64,000 nucleotides of DNA from Diphasiastrum complanatum (taxonomy: Eukaryota; Streptophyta; Lycopodiopsida; Lycopodiales; Lycopodiaceae), in contig CM055100.1 of NCBI GenBank assembly GCA_029204225.1, positions 34,278,645 to 34,342,644 on the forward strand, read 5' to 3'. Below are positions 47,301 through 57,833 of this stretch, one piece after another. The position numbers and the translations under genes were made by a program. How positions within the stretch are numbered: position 1 is the stretch's first letter; every line of letters starts with the position of its first letter. The notes under the pieces were generated by a model, which was not told the origin of the DNA, did not search any database, and worked only from the letters and a program-made list of their open reading frames with translations.

Positions 47301-49480
47301 AGGGCTGTTTAGGTTCCTTTGGAACGACTTGGAACAGTTCCGGTCCGTACTTTGGGAACTATGCTACTATGAATAACCAAGGCAATAACCTTTGAAGCAA
47401 AAACTCCCCGTAGTCATTTTTTTGAATTGTGCAAGTCATGAACAACGTGACGTTGGGCAATGACTTTTTGAGACACCTAGATAGATCGTAGAAAATAAAA
47501 CTGGGCCTTTATTTGGTTTGCTTCCCCAATGATCAAAGCATGCTCCCACGGCATCTCAAAAGAGAAAAAATGGAAAAATATTTTGGTCTGAAAATTGCAA
47601 ATCAAGGCTGTTTTCTGCACTTGGCCGTTACTGAAATTCAGGCATTCGATTGGGTATGTCTTGGGAACCAGAAAAGAAGGTAAAAACGCAACACGTTTGA
47701 ATAAAGTTTCAGATGCTTCAATAGAGTTTCAGATGCGTATGATGGTGAGAATGGCCAACTCATCATTTCGGTGTCAATACATGAATGTGTTGATTGCTCT
47801 AAATTGTTGAATGATTGCTTAGTGTATAGTCAAATTTGTTGACTGCACCACATATTGATGAATTTAGTTCATCGCAGTGGCAATTTTCGCTAGCTGAATG
47901 TGATGACTAGCTAGGGAAGAGATGAATGCATTGCTTACTTGGTATAATTGTTAATTTTGTTGCTCGAGTAAACAGATATTTTGTTGCATGTAAATTGGCA
48001 TTTAATGTGAGAATAATCCATTTCTAAGTCAATTTGGATTTGTAAGGGAAAAAGCACGCTGTTTGGTTATCAAGTTACCTCAATAATGTAAACATGCAAT
48101 GGGGGCTATGCCATTAAGGTGCACCATGTCGGGAGGGATTCAATTCCATAATCTCTCCAAGGCGTTTCTTTCGCCTCAACTATATATGCATTGCTTCTCT
48201 AATCCAGCGTGTATGCAAGTGGGTGTGGAGAGGGATCTAACAGCCCAAGGTGGTTTCTCCACACCCATTACCATAATGTCTCCAAGGTGGTTACTCCACT
48301 CCAACTATATGCATCATTTCCTTAGTCGATCTACCTCAACGTCTCGTCATGCCATGTGGAATAACTGAATTTGTGTGGATGCACCACACAAAATGCAAGC
48401 GGGAGTTGAGAATCTAACCGAGAACAGTTCCCCTCCAAAACGTTTTTGGAGTTTTGAAACTTATTTTTTAGTGCAGATAATCCATGCAAATAGACTTTTC
48501 AATGTTGTTGCTTGCAACTCTAGGTAGACTTACTTAATTTTGTCGGAAATGCTATTTAAGCGTGGATTATCTATGTGTGGATGCTACACACATACAAAAT
48601 ATCCGAAAATCGACGTGGATGCTCCACATAGACAAAATCTCCAAAAATCGACGAAGTGTCAAGTCTCGCGTGGATAAACACAAAGTTCTATTGTGGTGAC
48701 ATGAGAGCTCTATCACTTCTCAAAGTGTTTAAAAAATTTGAAGCTGTTGTAGGTGGGGATATGCGCTCTTTTAGATCAAGAATAGGTTCATTAATGTGAA
48801 AAATGTAAAAGATATCCATCCAAGATCTTGACTTTTGGGGTGTTAGGCCACATAAATTTGTGCACTTGTAAATATGCTAGTGGTTAAATTTGGAGCAAAT
48901 TTTGACTTAAATTAGCTCGAGTTAGTGTAGGTTGCTTACACTTGCCATGATGGTAGAGACATCAAGGATTGCACCTCATAATGTTATTTTGCCATGTGGA
49001 CCAATATGAGCAAGAGGTGTACCAAAATAGTCCAATCATAGTAAGAGGTGATTTGAGAATGGTCCAATCATAGAGCTATGTTGCCACCTACCTTGGATCT
49101 CGAGCCACTCTATGAGAGTGAGAGATTGCATAGGCACTTACTTTTTTTTTTTAATGAGATTTGAGCTCCAACACTAAGAAAATTTTTCATATTCTCTCTC
49201 TACTTGAGAACAAATGTTTGTATCTTCTCTCTCTACCTGAGAGCAACAAGTTTTCATACTCAGTAATTTTCATCAAGTGTCCTCTCAATGTGAATGATAG
49301 TTTTTGGATGGTAGAATGCATGCATGTGTGCTTTTGCCTTATATTGTCAAGATAGATTGTTTGCATCAATTAAGAGATAGATTCACACACCTTAGAAGAT
49401 CAATCACATTGTTTTGCAAGTCTCCACATGTGTGAAAATGTTGACATGGTACGAGAGCTAGCCTAAGGATGATTTGCATG
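47301..49480. other. Intergenic stretch with short repeats
   Basis: No gene recognised. Two small repeat patterns are visible: a CTCCAAGG-containing phrase repeated near 48155 and 48280, and GTGGATGCTACACA...AAAATCGACG repeated about 40 bp apart near 48575-48645. A PAL-like GGAACGACTTGGAACAGTTCC lies near 47320-47341. Confidence 0.35.
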
Positions 49481-49499
49481 CATCAGGCTTGGTGACATA

Positions 49500-50020
49500 T
49501 TGCTTGAAAAACTCGGATTTGAGAGTGTAGTTGATTTTTTATGCAATCTAGGGGATTTTTGGACCAACAGGGAACAAAATCACATTAATTTGATCCTTCT
49601 ATATGTTGATGACTCAATGATCATCAACAATTCGAATCAGTTACTTTATGAGACGAAGACACTTTTGTCGAAGGAATTCGAAATGGCCGATTCAGCCTCT
49701 GTGTAGTACCTTATGGGAGTTGAGATAACAAGACACAAAGCGAAGAGAAGTATCATGTTAAGTCAAGTAAGATAAGTGTACTCTACATGTATGGCATGGA
49801 GAATTGCAAGTCAATAGACTCGCCTATGGACCCAGGATTGAAACTACCAAAGGATATGTGCCCAACAATCGATGCAGAGAAGAAAGAGATGTGCAAATAC
49901 CCCTATCAATAATAGTCAGATCGATCATGTATGTCATGGTCTGCACTAGACCTGATCTTGCATTTACAGTCAGCACATTGCAACAGCTACTCATGGAAGA
50001 TGTCTCTCCACCATAGGCAC
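49500..50020 (+). pseudogene. Ty1/copia reverse transcriptase, C-terminal remnant
   Basis: The frame starts in the catalytic region: LILLYVDDSMIINNS (YVDD motif), then LLSKEFEMADSASV. After a stop come LMGVEITRHK, the linker SIDSPMDPGLKLPKDMCPT in another frame, and YVMVCTRPDLAFTVSTL, all in the canonical copia order up to RNase H. The frame changes at least twice. Everything upstream (gag, protease, integrase, fingers) and the RNase H core are missing. It is joined directly to LTR-type sequence. Confidence 0.75.
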
Positions 50021-50264
50021 CTCCGTTTTCTCCAACAGGCTCTATATATGAGGTAGAAACTCGCCCTACCTACTCCACCACTCTTTTGGTGTTTCATTGC
50101 CAAGATCTCTGAGACTCTTGCTTTCTATTCCTCTAGCTTGGGTTGAAGCTGATGGAGTCGGTTGCTTCTACTTGGTTGAGAGGTTTCTCCACAATGTGTT
50201 CTAAATTGTTTTGTCTCGTAAGCATGATCTTGAGGAGGTTTCCCTTACATTGGTATCAGAGCAA
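50021..50264 (+). mobile_element. Copia-type LTR part followed by primer-binding site
   Basis: A TATA box (CTCTATATATGAGG) at about 50038 is followed by a pyrimidine-rich leader ending TTACA. Then comes TTGGTATCAGAGC at 50250-50263, the plant copia primer-binding site complementary to initiator tRNA-Met. A primer-binding site follows a 5' LTR, yet RT sequence lies upstream; see findings. No gag is seen downstream. Confidence 0.6.
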
Positions 50265-50499
50265 GGCTTACAAAGATCAGAGAATTTCGAGCAGTGTTAC
50301 TTTTTGTCAAAAATTTGATGTGGATCAATTGGAATTCTCATCCAGGTGGAGAACAAGATTGCAAGTGGGTGTATTCTCCCGATTTCCATTTGCATGTCCC
50401 TAAGATTCAGTTCTCTTGTTTTTCAACATTCAAATGTCAACATTTTTTAAAAACATTGAAGACCTGGCCATCTTTAATGACTTCAACTTGATATGAGCA

Positions 50500-50926
50500 T
50501 TCTATGGTTCATATGCGGTCTATAACGGATTGCCAAAAACCACTACAAAGGCAACAACTACGGTCTATGTGTGAAGGCAAGGAACCACCCAAGCACCGCA
50601 AGAATGTCAGTTGCGGTCTACGTGCGGAGGCAACAAACCTCCCAGACACCGCAAGGCTGCAGCTCATGAAGTTAATGACCGCCAGGGCACTTCCCAAGGC
50701 ACCGCAAAGTACCGTCAAGGCACCACAAGGAACCGCCTAAGGGACCGTCAGGAACCACAGGAGTCAACCCGACGGTCACTATGCGAAGACCACTTACCAA
50801 AGGAAACCGCAAGCTACCGCCAAAGCACTGCCCAAGGCACTACAAGACACTGCAAGAGTCAACCTTACGGTCACTATACGAAGACCACTGACCAAAGGAA
50901 ACCGCGAGCTATCACTTGCGATCTGT
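50500..50926 (+). repeat. GC-richer tandem-repeat array (interrupted by LTR element)
   Basis: Two nested patterns occur. A 53-bp unit around TGCGGTCTACGTGCGGAGGC repeats near 50558/50611. A 95-bp unit starting GAGTCAACCCGACGGTCACT at 50761 recurs at 50856 as GAGTCAACCTTACGGTCACT, continuing with GACCAAAGGAAACCGC. Related sequence (GGAAACTGCAAG, TTGCAGTCTACATACG) continues at 57080-57180, on the other side of the LTR element. Open frames here are repeat artefacts. Confidence 0.7.
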
Positions 50927-51487
50927 CATGTGCCAACCTTAGCATTCAAACATCTAATCCATTCATTAAACATCAAATTACAATGGAAATGCAAAAAATC
51001 AAGAAACTAGTCAAATATCAAGAAGATAGCTAAAAGTAGCAAAACTTCACCAAATTAGGCAAAGTAAAGTATCATTATTCATGATTATGGATCATTCAAA
51101 GGATAGGGCCTGATTCTAGAGCATGATCATAGCTCTCATGTGATTTTAGGCACACGAACCACTTTCTTCATCAAGAAAGCTCTCCAAGAGAAGCTCCAAG
51201 ATCTCTTAAAACTCAAAATTACAAAATGAACAATAGCCTCCAAATTTAGCACGACCTCAACTATTTATAGTGGTCAGTTGTGCCTCTACTATAAGTTTGG
51301 GGCCTTATTTGGCTAATTTGGGCCTTACAACCATTATTACAAGTCCACTATTCACAAATATAGCGAGGTTGTTTGAGCCACCTTATTAACTGTCCTAATG
51401 ACTAATTCTAGTCTACTTTAGCTCCATGGCCATATTTGGCAATTCATTAATAAGCTCATGGGCTAATTACATGCAGCACATGACACT
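50927..51487 (-). repeat. LTR (3' LTR of the minus-strand element)
   Basis: On the plus strand it starts TGTCATGTGCCAACC and ends GCAGCACATGACA, so its ends form a 10-bp inverted repeat. The purine tract at 51488-51502 marks it as the 3' LTR. Confidence 0.8.
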
Positions 51488-51671
51488 CCCCCTACTTTAA
51501 GCATTTTTGCCCTAAAAAATGAAGACCATGTAGCTCTTTGTTGAGTGTCATGCTTCACGAATCCTTTGGTGGTAGTCGAATCATATTTGGCCACCTTGAA
51601 TAAGAAACATCTTTTCTTGTATTATTCTTGTCAGTAGCCATCTACCGTTCATCAGATTTTGCTGCCTCTGC

Positions 51672-53730
51672 TTATTGTCGTAGAACAAGGTTGCAACGAG
51701 AATTCTTCATAAAGAACCTTTGATCTACAACTGATCCCATTGATTTGATAAGATCACTGAAGAAGAGATTGTTGAAACACAGGAAAGCCTCAAGTTGCAT
51801 TAGTTCTGCATGAGTTGACGGGATCCAAGCAACAGGACATTCAATGGTCTTCTTCCCTAGTATCTCTCTTGATTGGATAGGGTATCCAATTCCAGATGCG
51901 TCTGTTTTTGTCCCTGCATCTGGTGTTGTTATTGCCTTGTGTACCACTTCATAATGAATGATCTTGATTTCATTTTGAAGTTCCAATGCATCCAATAAAT
52001 GCAAGCATTCCACATTCGGATTCATCAAGTCCCATGTAGTGAAGGGATTCTTTTGGTTATCTGTACACAAGGAGTTTGATAGTCTTGAATTCGGTTCCCA
52101 ATCTATTTTCCTTGTTGATAGGATCAATGCCATCCTCTAACGTGTTATATCACTCAGTTGATTCATATTCAGAAATTAATCCAAATAGATCATTGTCAAT
52201 AATACGGTCATAACCACTGATTTGTGGAGTAGAATGTAATTCCCGACAATTGGATTGTACTCCATGATTTGTTAGCTGCAACTGTAGAAATTTGTTCTGC
52301 TCATAATATACCTCTTTATTTTGACCTTTGACCTGATCATTACAGCTATCGAACAAGATTTGATCTGGATTTTCAAATTGGTCTTCATTCACTTGTCCAT
52401 TGGTGCTTTGCTGATATTGATTTGCCTCCGTGGAAGGTAGATCGATATCAAGAATTTTGCTTTATTCCTTGAAATCATCAGCTTCATCAGAATATTCATG
52501 ATCTTGTTTGCTCAAAACATCTCAATCAATATCTGCCTTTGGCTTGGAATTTTGCCCTTGGACTAGAGGAAACGTTGTTTCATAGACATCAACAGTGGTA
52601 CACAATTCAGGATTAGTAGTTTGAATATCAATTGGTTGTTGTGGAATACCAACCGATTGCAAGATAGAGTCAAAACGAGCAACCATCTTGTTGTACATTT
52701 TTTGCCATCTTTGCTCTGACCTTTCTTGTAATTGTTGCCCTGTTTGTTTTGTTTGTTCGGTACTATCCTGTATGGCAGTTAAAAGTGTACCTAATATTTC
52801 CTTTGTTTCCACTGGTCACTTTACTAATAGTAGGGTCTACACTATTATTTGATCTTCCATGAATATTGACCCACTGTTGTTGAGTTGATGGCGTTAGACT
52901 TTTCACAAAATTGACATAGGGACTGGAAATTGTCGCTCCATTTGCCACAGTGACATAGGGACTGGAAATTGTCGCTCCACTTGCCACAATAATATTCCTT
53001 TCCTCCTAAGAATCATTTGCATTGGCAAATGATGTTCCCATCAAAGAAGGACTAGTCATACATGTAGTGGCATAGAGAGAACACCCTTCATTGGTGTCAA
53101 TTTCTTCACTTTCATAGGCATCTTCATAGATCTCATAATCAACATTATCATCCTCATTATGATCGAAATGTTGTTCTGCAACATGGTGACGTCGTCTTTT
53201 GAGTTCTTCAAGATCATAGAATTGTTCCATGGGCTCATACTGGTCTTTTGCTCCACAATGCACATGTTGTTGCTCATCCACGCTTATCGCTTCAAACTGA
53301 TTCTCAGTAGTAAATTGGAATTAATCTTGACCTTGATAATCACCATCATTGAAGTCCAGTTCATCTTGATCATCTAAGGGTTCAACTGCTTCATTTGTAG
53401 AGCCATCTTCAATGACTGCTTCGTGTTGTTCCTCGCTCTGCTGATCGTTGTTGAAATCTTTAGAGTAATGGTCAAGTTCAGAAGTGTCGTTGTAGTCCTG
53501 ATACTGATCATCATTAGCCAAATCATCGTTCTGGTCTTGATACTGATTGTTATCAGTGATGTCGTCACCTTGGTCATAATCTTCGATGTAATCATCACTT
53601 GATCGCAATATTCCTCCACATCATTGTCACAATCGTCATCACAGTATGACTGATCGTCCTCCTCTTGTTCATAATGCCAATCCATTAGAGTCAATGTGGA
53701 ATAACTAGATCTTGTAACTATGGATTGCAA
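51672..53730 (-). pseudogene. Decayed acidic ORF of the LTR element
   Basis: From 53730 leftwards one minus-strand frame runs with only two stops (about 53321 and 53006) to about 52763. It continues in a second frame from 52812 to 52150, and 52133-51672 is open in a third. Together they look like one broken ORF of perhaps 600 codons or more. The N-part is extremely Asp/Glu/Tyr/Gln-rich (DYDQGDDITDNNQYQDQNDD). The middle contains a 12-residue duplication (GATISSPYV twice, from a 36-bp repeat at 52913-52987) and a likely coiled coil (TKQTGQQLQERSEQRWQKM). I recognise no domain; by position it could be a gag-like protein. Confidence 0.5.
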
Positions 53731-54312
53731 TCTTGGGAAGAATTTGGAAATGGTATGAAAACCAGTTTTAACAAGGTGCAGTCAAGCGGTGACAATAGAC
53801 ATGAGTTTTTTTATTAGAGCAAGTAAAAAGGACTTTTGAGAAGGTCAAATTTTGATCCAAATAAGACTTCTACACTGAAAATCTTGTTGAGCTAATGAAG
53901 TTTGCTTTGTACAGCACTGAAATCCGAGGTCACAAGGAGAAGTTATGAGAATTCACAGAATTCAAAAAAATTCAATGTATATAAGAACTTACAAAAGGGG
54001 TAACGACAAATAGAAAAATAAATAAAATCGGAGGAATGATTACAAAAGTAAAGTTATTGTAATGGGCTCAGAGAACTGAGCACTTTTTGCTCGTGCAGTA
54101 CTAAAATCTGAGATCATATTAAAAAAGTTATGGAAGCTTGAAAACTTGGTGGAGAACAAGAAATGAACGAACTTAAAAATAGGGGCCTTAAGAGAAAAGT
54201 TTGGTTTCTTTGAAGCATTGGACCGTTGAATAAATGGAAACTGTAAGCAACCTTTGAATTTGATGGTATTTTAAGAGAGAACGATCTCAACCGGAGGTAA
54301 GAGAAGGGCCGG

Positions 54313-54314
<2 letters not shown>

Positions 54315-54359
<45 letters not shown>
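54315..54359 (+). repeat. AG microsatellite
   Basis: About 22 uninterrupted AG units lie inside the non-autonomous LTR element, followed by two copies of TCTCGACCGAAGGTAA. Microsatellites of this length are typically polymorphic. Confidence 0.9.
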
Positions 54360-54362
<3 letters not shown>

Positions 54363-54544
54363 TCTCGAGAGAGAAAATCTCGACCGAAGGTAACGATGGA
54401 TCTTTGTATCTCGACCGAAGGTAAGGATGGATCTTTGTCTCAGCAGGTAGCATCAAAACCTTGAAGAATTGCTCATGATACATCGCGAAGAGGTAGTCAT
54501 GGCATATTGTTTTCAATGGGCAGCGATGGCAAAAGCATTGGTCA

Positions 54545-54916
54545 ATGGAAAAGAAATGCGTGGGACTTTTAGCTCTAGGTAGCAAGACGGCAATCCAAAC
54601 TGATGATGTTCCTTGTCTGAAGAAAGAAGATAACTGTGAGCACGTAATCGAAGCTTTTCAGCAGAAGTGGAAATGGCAGAGTGAGAACAAGTCTTTGGCA
54701 TTTGCTTTGCTCGGATCGCTTTGGCTCATGTTTGTTGTTACTGGATGCCTTGCTGTAGTGAAGCTCTGTGTAATATACGTAGGGTCGTTGATGATTCAGC
54801 AATTCATCGACTTCACGGCTAAAAAGGATGGCCCTTGGACAGAGGGAACTGAGCTTGTACTGCTATTGTTTGTTTCAAAATGTACTGAAGTTCTTACAGA
54901 TCATCAAAGAAAATGA
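54545..54916 (+). pseudogene. Captured ABCC (MRP-type) transporter fragment
   Basis: The open frame of 123 codons reads like the start of the first ABC transmembrane domain of plant ABCC exporters. IQTDDVPCLKKEDNCEHVIE resembles the plant DDIPDL linker, then comes KSLAFALLGSLWLMFVVTG, AVVKLCVIYVGSLMIQQFID, and LVLLLFVSKCTEVLTDHQ. The family pattern ends with EVL-x-x-HQ at the same point. In full ABCC proteins this segment precedes about a thousand more residues; here the frame stops just after HQRK and no nucleotide-binding domain follows. It lies inside the LTR element and antisense to it. It is a gene fragment, not a working transporter. Confidence 0.75.
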
Positions 54917-55149
54917 TGGAGAGAGCATCTGACACACTTGAATAGGACCTACGCCTGCTGTTAACCTCCACCGCTTGCACAACAAGCAAATGTACCAGAG
55001 CTGCAAATGTACTGATTTAATTAGACATCTGCGCCCTCTGCTGAAATGCACTTAAATAGAATATTGCACTAACTCTTTACTAACTACGCACTAGCTACGC
55101 CCAGCTTGCTGACCAAGGGGCAAATCCTTTCTGACAGAGAAAAAGGTTT

Positions 55150-55500
55150 CTGAATCGACATCACATAGCCAAACAGTGTATGTATGGGATCTTGATGAGA
55201 CTTTGATCATCTTCCAGACGCTGTCCACATGCGAGTTTGCAGAAGCTTATAAAGGATCCAAAGATAATAAACAAGGAGTTAAATTGGGAAGAAATGGGAA
55301 AGCTTAATTTTCAAGATCTGCGATGAGTATTGCTTTCATGAGCCAAACATTGCTGCATTGAGCCAGCATTGTGATGATGGAGCAAATCTCACTGATTACA
55401 ACTTCAACGCAGATGAAATTAGACTTCTTTTTTAACAGATTCTGAATGCCGTAAACTCGCTTATCGCCATCGCTGGGTAAAGAACATCTATTCTCTAGAC
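55150..55500 (+). pseudogene. Captured plant EYA phosphatase fragment
   Basis: QTVYVWDLDETLIIF at about 55175 matches the HAD active-site strand of Eyes-absent proteins (D-x-D-E-T). FAEAYKGSKDNKQGVKLGR follows. After a one-base frame shift near 55290 the text continues WESLIFKICDEYCFHEPNI, then LSQHCDDGANLTDYNFNADE. After a second shift it reads CRKLAYRHRW near 55450. The order and spacing are those of plant EYA, a Tyr phosphatase of the HAD superfamily. The C-terminal half of the domain is missing. It lies 240 bp downstream of the ABCC fragment, on the same strand and inside the same LTR element. Frame shifts make it non-functional. Confidence 0.75.
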
Positions 55501-55718
55501 TGTTTCTGTCCATTCCCTCATGGCTGCTGGCAAGAAGGTTAATGGTAGACAGAGAAAGGAGTGCACCGGGTGCGTGGAGAACAGGTTTGTGTTTCAGTAC
55601 GCGTGGACCACTTTTTTTTTTTTTTTGATTTTATGCCATTTTTTTGGCAAATTTTTTTTACATTTGTGGTGGAATGTGGATGTGGATAACCAATGACGGG
55701 CTGCCACATAGCACATGC

Positions 55719-55855
55719 ACATTCCATCGGAGAGAGGAGAGAGAACGTGCATTCTACCGGAGAGAGGAGAAAGCAAGTGAATTCCACCTGAGAGAACGTG
55801 CATTCCACCGGAGAGAGGAGAGAGAAAGTGAATTCCACCTGAGAGAGGAAAGAGA
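55719..55855 (+). repeat. Tandem repeat of about 33 bp
   Basis: A unit resembling ATTCCACCGGAGAGAGGAGA followed by GAACGTGC or AAGTGA recurs about four times. The frames here, on either strand, are repeat artefacts. Confidence 0.75.
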
Positions 55856-55859
55856 ATGA

Positions 55860-56497
55860 TAGATTAGTAAGAGAAAGAAAATTGGATGGACATTATGCTC
55901 ATGGAGGTGGTCCCAAAATACAAAGGACACCTAAGCTTTTAAATGGTAGTTAGGGTTGTGTCAAAATTTTTAAAATGAGTTGGCAAAAACTTTAAAATGA
56001 AGAAATGGAAATTTTTTTACAAGGAAACAAAACTTCAAGAATGAAGTGCTTCTCTCCCAAAATACTACCAAAAATTTAGTTTAATACCTCCTTCACAAGA
56101 ATTGCCATATCTCCCTCAATTTTCAACCAAATTGGCTGCAAATTGGCTCAGAATCAAGCTAAGAGTGATATCTACAATGCTACAAAATTACAGTAAAAAA
56201 TTTTGGACAAAAATTCAGCCAAAAATGGAGAAAACAGACTGCAAAAAACTACAACTAGCTAAAATTGGAAAGAAAACACTAAAATGGCCATAACTTGGTC
56301 ATTATAGCTCCAAACCATAAAATCTCAGTACCTCCAGAAAGCTAAAAGAGAGATCCACAACAAGAAACTATACAAAAATGAAAATTAGATAGTCAAAAAC
56401 TGAATGAAAGCTTGTTGGAAATTGAAAAATCAAAAAAACTAAAACAAGAAACTCTACCAAATTTAGCAAAATCCACCAAATCTAATGGGAAAGGATC
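55860..56497. other. AT-rich 5' part of the LTR element interior
   Basis: Read on the minus strand this is the leader between the primer-binding site and the captured genes. It is A-rich on the plus strand, with no gene recognised. Confidence 0.4.
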
Positions 56498-56516
56498 TAA
56501 TGCTCTTATACCAAAA
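56498..56516 (-). other. Primer-binding-site-like sequence
   Basis: On the minus strand it reads TTGGTATAAGAGC, one base different from the copia-type TTGGTATCAGAGC. It is separated from the LTR core by a few bases. The last 11 bases of this LTR copy (GGCACATGACA in the other copy) are not present before it, so the LTR/PBS junction is rearranged or decayed. Confidence 0.6.
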
Positions 56517-56520
56517 TTAA

Positions 56521-57067
56521 CCTAGCATTCAAACATCTAATCCATTAATTAAACATCAAATTAAAATGGAAATGCAAGAAATCAAGAAACTAGTCAAAAA
56601 TCAAGAAGATAGCTAAAAGTAGCAAAACTTCACCAAATTAGACAAAGTAAAGTATCATTATTCATGATTATGGATTATTCAAAGGATAGGGCCTGATTCT
56701 AGAGCATTATCATAGCTCTCATGTGATTTTAGGCACATGAACCACTTTCTTCATCAAGAAAGCTCTCCAAGAGAAGTTCCAAAATCTCTTAAAACTCAAA
56801 ATTACAAAATGAACAATAGACTCCAAATTTAGCATGAACTCAGCTATTTATAGTGGTCATTTGTGTCTCTACTATAAGTTTGGGACCTTACTTGGCTAAT
56901 TTGGGCCTTACAACCATTATTACAAGTTCGCTATTCACAAATATAGCGAGGTTGTTCGAGCCACCTTATTAACTGTCCTAATGACTAATTCTAGTCTACT
57001 TTAGCTCCATGGCCATATTTGGCAATTCATTAGTAAGCTCATGGGCTAATTACATGCAGCACATGAC
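56521..57067 (-). repeat. LTR (5' LTR of the minus-strand element)
   Basis: Pairs with 50927-51487, most differences being transitions. It ends GCAGCACATGACA on the plus strand and is followed by TGATC. Relative to the partner it lacks the 10-11-bp terminus next to the primer-binding site. Confidence 0.8.
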
Positions 57068-57218
57068 ATGATCCATGCGCGAACCAGTCTCACCTGCAGC
57101 TCCGCCAATACACCGCCGACGAGGCATTGAAGGAAACTGCAAGACGACAATTGCAGTCTACATACGATTGCGATAAGCACCGTTTTCTCACGCTCCCAAA
57201 GCGGAGTTCAAATCTAAG

Positions 57219-57833
57219 TGATGTATGCTTGTGTAGATGTTATTGTACATTATTTCATGACCAAGTACACACTTCAAACTAAACCAATCTTTTAAATATA
57301 GATTAGTTAAACGATTCTTGTAACAAACAAGAACAATGTGTATAAATACATTTCCAGCTCTCATTTAGCCGGGGGCAACAGAGCGGAAGATTTAGCATCT
57401 GCCCCACTTCAGGCAGTAAGCAATATATTGTTGATCTTGATCCATGACAAGCAGTTTAATGTAATATACAAGCAACACTTTTTTATCATCTGTGTTTAAC
57501 GTAGATGTTTGTGTGTTGTGATTTGATTACATCCTTCTATTTACTTGTCTTGTTCATTCACTCAGTCTGACAGATCACGGACGTCTCTGACTCCTCAGAA
57601 TCAGATCAGACAATGGCGGTCTCTAATGCCTGAGGAACAAGCGCAATCATTTTGCACCATTATTCTTAATTCCGTATTGAACGTTCTCACTCAAATTGAT
57701 TGATAGTAACTCCAATACTCTTCGGTGGATGTGATCATACTAGTATCTGAACACGCAATTATTTTAACGGTCCTATATCAATTCGGGAGCTGTTCTGCAC
57801 TCTATCTTCTTCTCTCCCATTTCAATTCCATCA
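57219..57833 (+). mobile_element. Copia 5' LTR
   Basis: Begins TGATG and ends CATCA (inverted ends). It carries a TATA box (TATAAATACA) near 57340 and an R/U5-like leader rich in TCTTCT. It is followed by primer-binding-site sequence and a copia gag, so it is a 5' LTR. No matching 3' LTR lies in the window. Confidence 0.6.

Larger units (their letters stand above)
50927..57067 (-). mobile_element. Non-autonomous LTR retrotransposon carrying host gene fragments
   Basis: Two LTRs (50927-51487 and 56521-57067) are about 96% identical by eye over about 550 bp, roughly 22 differences. Orientation is minus. A purine-rich tract AAAGTAGGGGGAG abuts the left LTR, which begins TGTCATGTGC on the minus strand. 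A PBS-like TTGGTATAAGAGC lies just inside the right LTR. Both LTRs carry a minus-strand TATA box (CTATAAATAG). The outer flanks CGATC and TGATC fit a 5-bp target duplication with one C-to-T change. The 5-kb interior has no RT, integrase or protease. It holds a decayed acidic ORF, an AG microsatellite, fragments of ABCC and EYA genes, and 33-bp repeats. It would need enzymes in trans. Confidence 0.8.

Noticed and set aside
47310-47350. Inverted repeat GGAACGACTTGGAACAGTTCC as a MITE end or hairpin RNA
   Set aside because: Only a short palindromic phrase is visible, with no partner end or target duplication.
50500-50926. Possible CRISPR-like direct repeats
   Set aside because: Units are degenerate, of mixed period and without unique spacers, in a plant genome with no cas genes.
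50504-51033. Positively charged open frames rich in Arg/Thr/Gln
   Set aside because: They follow the GC-richer repeat array and continue into an LTR; no domain, no start context.
54545-54916. An intact small membrane protein gene
   Set aside because: The sequence matches only one internal segment of the much longer ABCC family, sits inside an LTR element and lacks promoter and partner domains, so a captured fragment is the better reading.
55539-55859. Repeated short frames on both strands
   Set aside because: They derive from 33-bp tandem repeats and poly-T sequence within the LTR element.
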